From NCBI GenBank assembly GCA_002780785.1, contig PEUE01000021.1, forward strand, positions 1 through 6,265: a DNA stretch of 6,265 nt. Direction: 5' to 3'. The translations under genes were made by a program, and so were the position numbers. This document shows positions 4,714 to 6,265 of this stretch, in pieces (positions within the stretch are counted from its first letter, which is position 1; every line of letters starts with the position of its first letter). The notes beneath the pieces were generated by a model, which worked only from the letters and a program-made list of their open reading frames with translations, made no database searches and was not told the origin of the DNA. This stretch comes from Candidatus Portnoybacteria bacterium CG02_land_8_20_14_3_00_45_8 (GTDB lineage: Bacteria > Patescibacteriota > Minisyncoccia > Portnoybacterales > GWB1-42-6).

Positions 4714-4780
4714 AAATTAATAATTAATTTTATTATTTTTCTCTTTTGGTATTGACAGATTATTTCAGATTTGATAGGTT
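4714..4780 (+). promoter_or_regulatory. str operon promoter with A/T-rich upstream tract
   Basis: TTGACA (4752-4757), a 17-bp spacer and TAGGTT (4775-4780) make a strong -35 with a weaker -10, supported by an extended-10 TGA (4772-4774). An A/T tract (4714-4742) lies upstream where UP elements enhance ribosomal promoters. The predicted start near 4787 leaves a leader of about 179 nt before rpsL. Confidence 0.65.
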
Positions 4781-4786
4781 TTAACT

Positions 4787-4866
4787 ACACTTGATTTAAA
4801 ACTTTCCCGAGGGTTGTCCTGCTTAGCGGGATGGGAAACACATGGCTGTTTAGCTTGTGTTTTTTT
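4787..4866 (+). promoter_or_regulatory. Structured leader of the str operon ending in a terminator-like hairpin
   Basis: Fold elements: TTTCCC (4803-4808) with GGGAAA (4833-4838), enclosing TCCTGC (4817-4822) with GCGGGA (4826-4831). Then AAACACA (4836-4842) pairs with TGTGTTT (4856-4862), with inner GGCT/AGCT pairs, followed by a T run to 4866. The first stem and the terminator stem share AAA 4836-4838, so they compete. This looks like an attenuation leader; I do not recognise it as a known riboswitch or ribosomal-protein leader class. Confidence 0.5.
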
Positions 4867-4876
4867 ATTAACTTTG

Positions 4877-4968
4877 AACCGTACGGAATTACAGATAAAT
4901 ACAAATACTACGGATAGAGTTCAAATCCGTAAAATCCGTACCAATCTGTAATTCAGTAAGGAATTATG
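4877..4968 (+). repeat. 92-bp direct repeat copy A, ending in the rpsL ribosome-binding site and ATG
   Basis: Identical to nt 5375-5466 except at four positions (4898, 4904, 4919, 4952). Fold: outer 11-bp stem GAATTACAGAT (4886-4896) with ATCTGTAATTC (4944-4954); inner hairpin TACGGAT (4909-4915) with ATCCGTA (4925-4931), or alternatively with the second ATCCGTA (4934-4940). AAGGA (4958-4962) and the ATG are part of the repeat, with only 3 nt between them, which is unusually close. Confidence 0.9.
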
Positions 4969-5376
4969 CCAACTATCAGTCAATTAGTTAAGCGACCTCG
5001 CAAAAAATCACAGGCCAAGCCCAAATCACCGGCCCTGTGGCGTGGTTTTGATATTCCTAAAAACCGGCCGACCCAGTACCCTTCGCCCTTTAAACGCGGC
5101 GTTTGTCTGAAAGTGACGACTACCACTCCTAAAAAGCCAAACTCGGCTTTGCGTAAAATCGCTCGTGTGCGCTTGACCAACGGCATGGAAGTGACCGCTT
5201 ATATTCCCGGCGAGGGCCACAATTTGCAGGAACACTCGGTGGTGGTTATTCGGGGTGGGCGAGTGAAGGACTTGCCAGGCGTGCGTTATCACGTGGTTAG
5301 AGGCGTGCTGGATACGGGCGGAGTGGCTAACCGCAAGCAACAGCGCAGCAAGTATGGGGCAAAAAGACCGAAATAA
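4966..5376 (+). CDS. rpsL: 30S ribosomal protein uS12
   Basis: A protein of the ribosomal decoding centre, first gene of the str operon. At 136 aa it is longer than E. coli uS12 (124). The difference is an extra segment of about 13 residues (roughly 25-42, [16 protein letters not shown]) after the N-terminal tail; the rest aligns without gaps. Conserved blocks: [13 protein letters not shown] (52-64), [28 protein letters not shown] split over 82-109, and the SKYGAKRPK end. The streptomycin-relevant lysines (E. coli K42 and K87) correspond to K56 and K101 and are wild type. D102 is the RimO methylthiolation site in other bacteria. Its ribosome-binding site lies inside the 92-bp repeat. rpsG follows after 87 nt. 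Confidence 0.98.
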   Translation: MPTISQLVKRPRKKSQAKPKSPALWRGFDIPKNRPTQYPSPFKRGVCLKVTTTTPKKPNSALRKIARVRLTNGMEVTAYIPGEGHNLQEHSVVVIRGGRVKDLPGVRYHVVRGVLDTGGVANRKQQRSKYGAKRPK

Positions 5377-5466
5377 CCGTACGGAATTACAGATAGATAC
5401 AGATACTACGGATAGAATTCAAATCCGTAAAATCCGTACCAATCTGTAACTCAGTAAGGAATTATG
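5375..5466 (+). repeat. 92-bp direct repeat copy B, filling the rpsL-rpsG gap and ending in the rpsG ATG
   Basis: Second copy, 498 bp downstream of copy A; it starts within the rpsL stop codon and ends at the rpsG ATG. The outer stem (5384-5394 with 5442-5452) carries one A/C mismatch because of the change at 5450; the inner TACGGAT/ATCCGTA hairpin is intact. In E. coli the rpsL-rpsG gap is the operator for translational repression by S7, so its position is suggestive. Confidence 0.9.
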
Positions 5467-5928
5467 AGACGTAAACGAAAATATCAACGAGAAATATTGC
5501 CCGACCCGCGTTTTCAAAACGTGGTGGTGGCTAAATTTATTAACCGGTTGATGAGCCAGGGGAAAAAATCTGTGGCGCAGAAGGTTTTTTATGATGCCTG
5601 CGATATTTTGGTCAAACAGCAACAAGATCCTTTGCAGGTTTTTGATGAAGCCATTAAAAATGTTTCGCCGATGGTGGAAGTTAAATCAAAGCGAATCGGC
5701 GGCGCCAATTATCAGGTGCCGCGGGAAGTTCGCGGAGACAGAAGGTTAACTTTGGCGATTCGCTGGCTTATTGGCGCAGCTCAAGCTAAAAAAGGCAAGC
5801 CGATGGCCGAGAAGCTGGCTGAAGAATTTTTGGCGTCGGCCAAAAACGAAGGCGCGGCTATTAAGAAAAAAGTAGATATGCATCGCATGGCTGAAGCCAA
5901 CAAGGCCTTTGCCCATTTTTCAAGGTAA
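5464..5928 (+). CDS. rpsG: 30S ribosomal protein uS7
   Basis: A primary assembly protein of the 30S head that binds the 3' domain of 16S rRNA; in E. coli it also represses the str operon. It has 154 aa, the usual bacterial length. Conserved blocks: REILPDPRF (9-17), FINRLMSQGKKS (25-36), NVSPMVEVKSKRIGGANYQVP (66-86, the beta-hairpin), RWLIGAA (100-106) and KKKVDMHRMAEANKAFAH (134-151). The ATG at 5464 and its close AAGGA are supplied by the 92-bp repeat. The gene follows rpsL as in most bacteria. After its stop comes AT-rich filler and a small ORF instead of an immediate fusA. Confidence 0.98.
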   Translation: MRRKRKYQREILPDPRFQNVVVAKFINRLMSQGKKSVAQKVFYDACDILVKQQQDPLQVFDEAIKNVSPMVEVKSKRIGGANYQVPREVRGDRRLTLAIRWLIGAAQAKKGKPMAEKLAEEFLASAKNEGAAIKKKVDMHRMAEANKAFAHFSR

Positions 5929-5939
5929 GTTCGCTTCGC

Positions 5940-6003
5940 TCAAATTAAAAAATCAAAGTTTAAAAAATCAAAATGACAGTTAAAAATACAAAAATTTTAA
6001 AAC
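5940..6003. repeat. AT-rich intergenic segment, left half of an imperfect inverted pair
   Basis: A/T-rich sequence with repeated 'AAAAAATCAAA' units and AAAATGACA at 5971-5979. Its reverse complement resembles nt 6192-6251 loosely, with AAAATGACA exact in both. The two arms flank the 60-aa Cys-rich ORF. It could be a recombination-prone filler or an insertion boundary; low complexity weakens the match. Confidence 0.4.
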
Positions 6004-6017
6004 TGAAAGGGGCAAAC

Positions 6018-6200
6018 ATGGATATTGATTTGATAGCTAACCCGAAAAAGATTAATTGGCAACAAGACGAATGTCCTTGGAATAAAGAAGAAAACACCAA
6101 AAAACATAAATGCGCAATTAAAAATGTTTCCATATGCAAATATTTTAGAGGTATAGAACCGTTGGATATAGTTGCTTGCACTTATCAATTTAAAAAATAA
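6018..6200 (+). CDS. Small Cys-rich CPW protein of unknown function, 60 aa
   Basis: ATG 6018 is preferred over the in-frame ATG 5973, because a purine-rich AAAGGGG lies 5-11 nt upstream and the earlier part falls in AT-rich filler. The protein starts MDIDLIANPKKINWQQD, then has four cysteines: C19 (CPW), C32 (HKC), C40 (SICKYF) and C54, with H30 next to C32. This spacing could bind a metal ion, though no standard zinc-finger pattern is formed. It resembles short 'CPWN...HKCAVKN.SICKYF' hypothetical proteins that I recall from Parcubacteria-type genomes; that recollection was not checked. It has no membrane segment. It sits between rpsG and, probably, fusA, a place normally free of extra genes. 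Confidence 0.7.
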   Translation: MDIDLIANPKKINWQQDECPWNKEENTKKHKCAIKNVSICKYFRGIEPLDIVACTYQFKK

Positions 6201-6251
6201 TTTTGAATTTTACATTGTCATTTTTCATTTTGAGATTTACATTTTAAATTT
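6192..6251. repeat. AT-rich intergenic segment, right half of the imperfect inverted pair
   Basis: The T-rich sequence contains TGTCATTTT (6217-6225), the reverse complement of AAAATGACA in the left segment. It separates the Cys-rich ORF from the ATG at 6254. No terminator or Shine-Dalgarno is seen in it. Confidence 0.4.
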
Positions 6252-6253
6252 TT

Positions 6254-6265
6254 ATGCCCAGAATT
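6254..6265 (+). CDS. Possible start of fusA (elongation factor G), cut by window edge
   Basis: The last 12 nt read ATG-CCC-AGA-ATT (M-P-R-I). fusA normally follows rpsG in the str operon, and bacterial EF-G often begins with M-P-R or similar. Four codons cannot prove identity and no Shine-Dalgarno is visible, so this call rests on gene order. Confidence 0.3.

Noticed and set aside
4787..4866. A known riboswitch (preQ1, fluoride, ZTP or guanidine class) before rpsL
   Set aside because: I could not match the conserved core of any of these classes; it is left as an unrecognised leader.
4877..5466. The two 92-bp repeats as a CRISPR array or as transposon ends
   Set aside because: There are only two copies, they flank an essential gene and include start codons, and no transposase or cas gene is seen.

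Overview
The window most resembles a chromosomal segment of a Candidate Phyla Radiation (Patescibacteria) bacterium, probably Parcubacteria-like. This is an inference from protein style, because no 16S rRNA is present. The signs are a uS12 with an extra segment of about 13 residues after its N-terminal tail, a minimal four-cysteine bL28, an oversized adenylate-kinase-like protein, a tiny CPW/Cys-rich protein inside the str operon, and AT-rich filler between genes. TGA is used as a normal stop (M50 gene), so the Gracilibacteria/SR1 code does not apply.

Layout. (1) Nt 1-1672: a tyrosine recombinase cut by the left edge, followed 5 nt later by a membrane-anchored ComEC-type metallo-beta-lactamase (MBL) fold protein. 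(2) Nt 1703-2843: a promoter-like repeat, a hairpin and a 356-aa adenylate-kinase-like protein. (3) Nt 2844-3600: mini-hairpins, a second copy of the promoter-like repeat, a 47-aa single-membrane-segment ORF, then a strong promoter, a Phe-rich leader ORF, a possible attenuator and a 59-aa ORF with a perfect Shine-Dalgarno sequence, closed by a bidirectional terminator. (4) Nt 3602-3998, minus strand: rpmB (bL28) upstream of tRNA-Pro(GGG). (5) Nt 4067-4666: a site-2-protease-family (M50) membrane peptidase, divergent from rpmB. (6) Nt 4676-6265: a 34-bp perfect palindrome, then the str operon: promoter, structured leader, rpsL, rpsG, a 60-aa Cys-rich ORF, and perhaps the first four codons of fusA at the right edge.

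The main regulatory observations are two. A 92-bp sequence, identical at 88 of 92 positions, sits immediately before both rpsL and rpsG and ends with the ribosome-binding site and ATG of each. Separately, nt 3125-3344 can fold like a classic three-way attenuator, with an aromatic-rich leader ORF whose stop codon lies in the first hairpin. No defence system, CRISPR array or complete mobile element was found.
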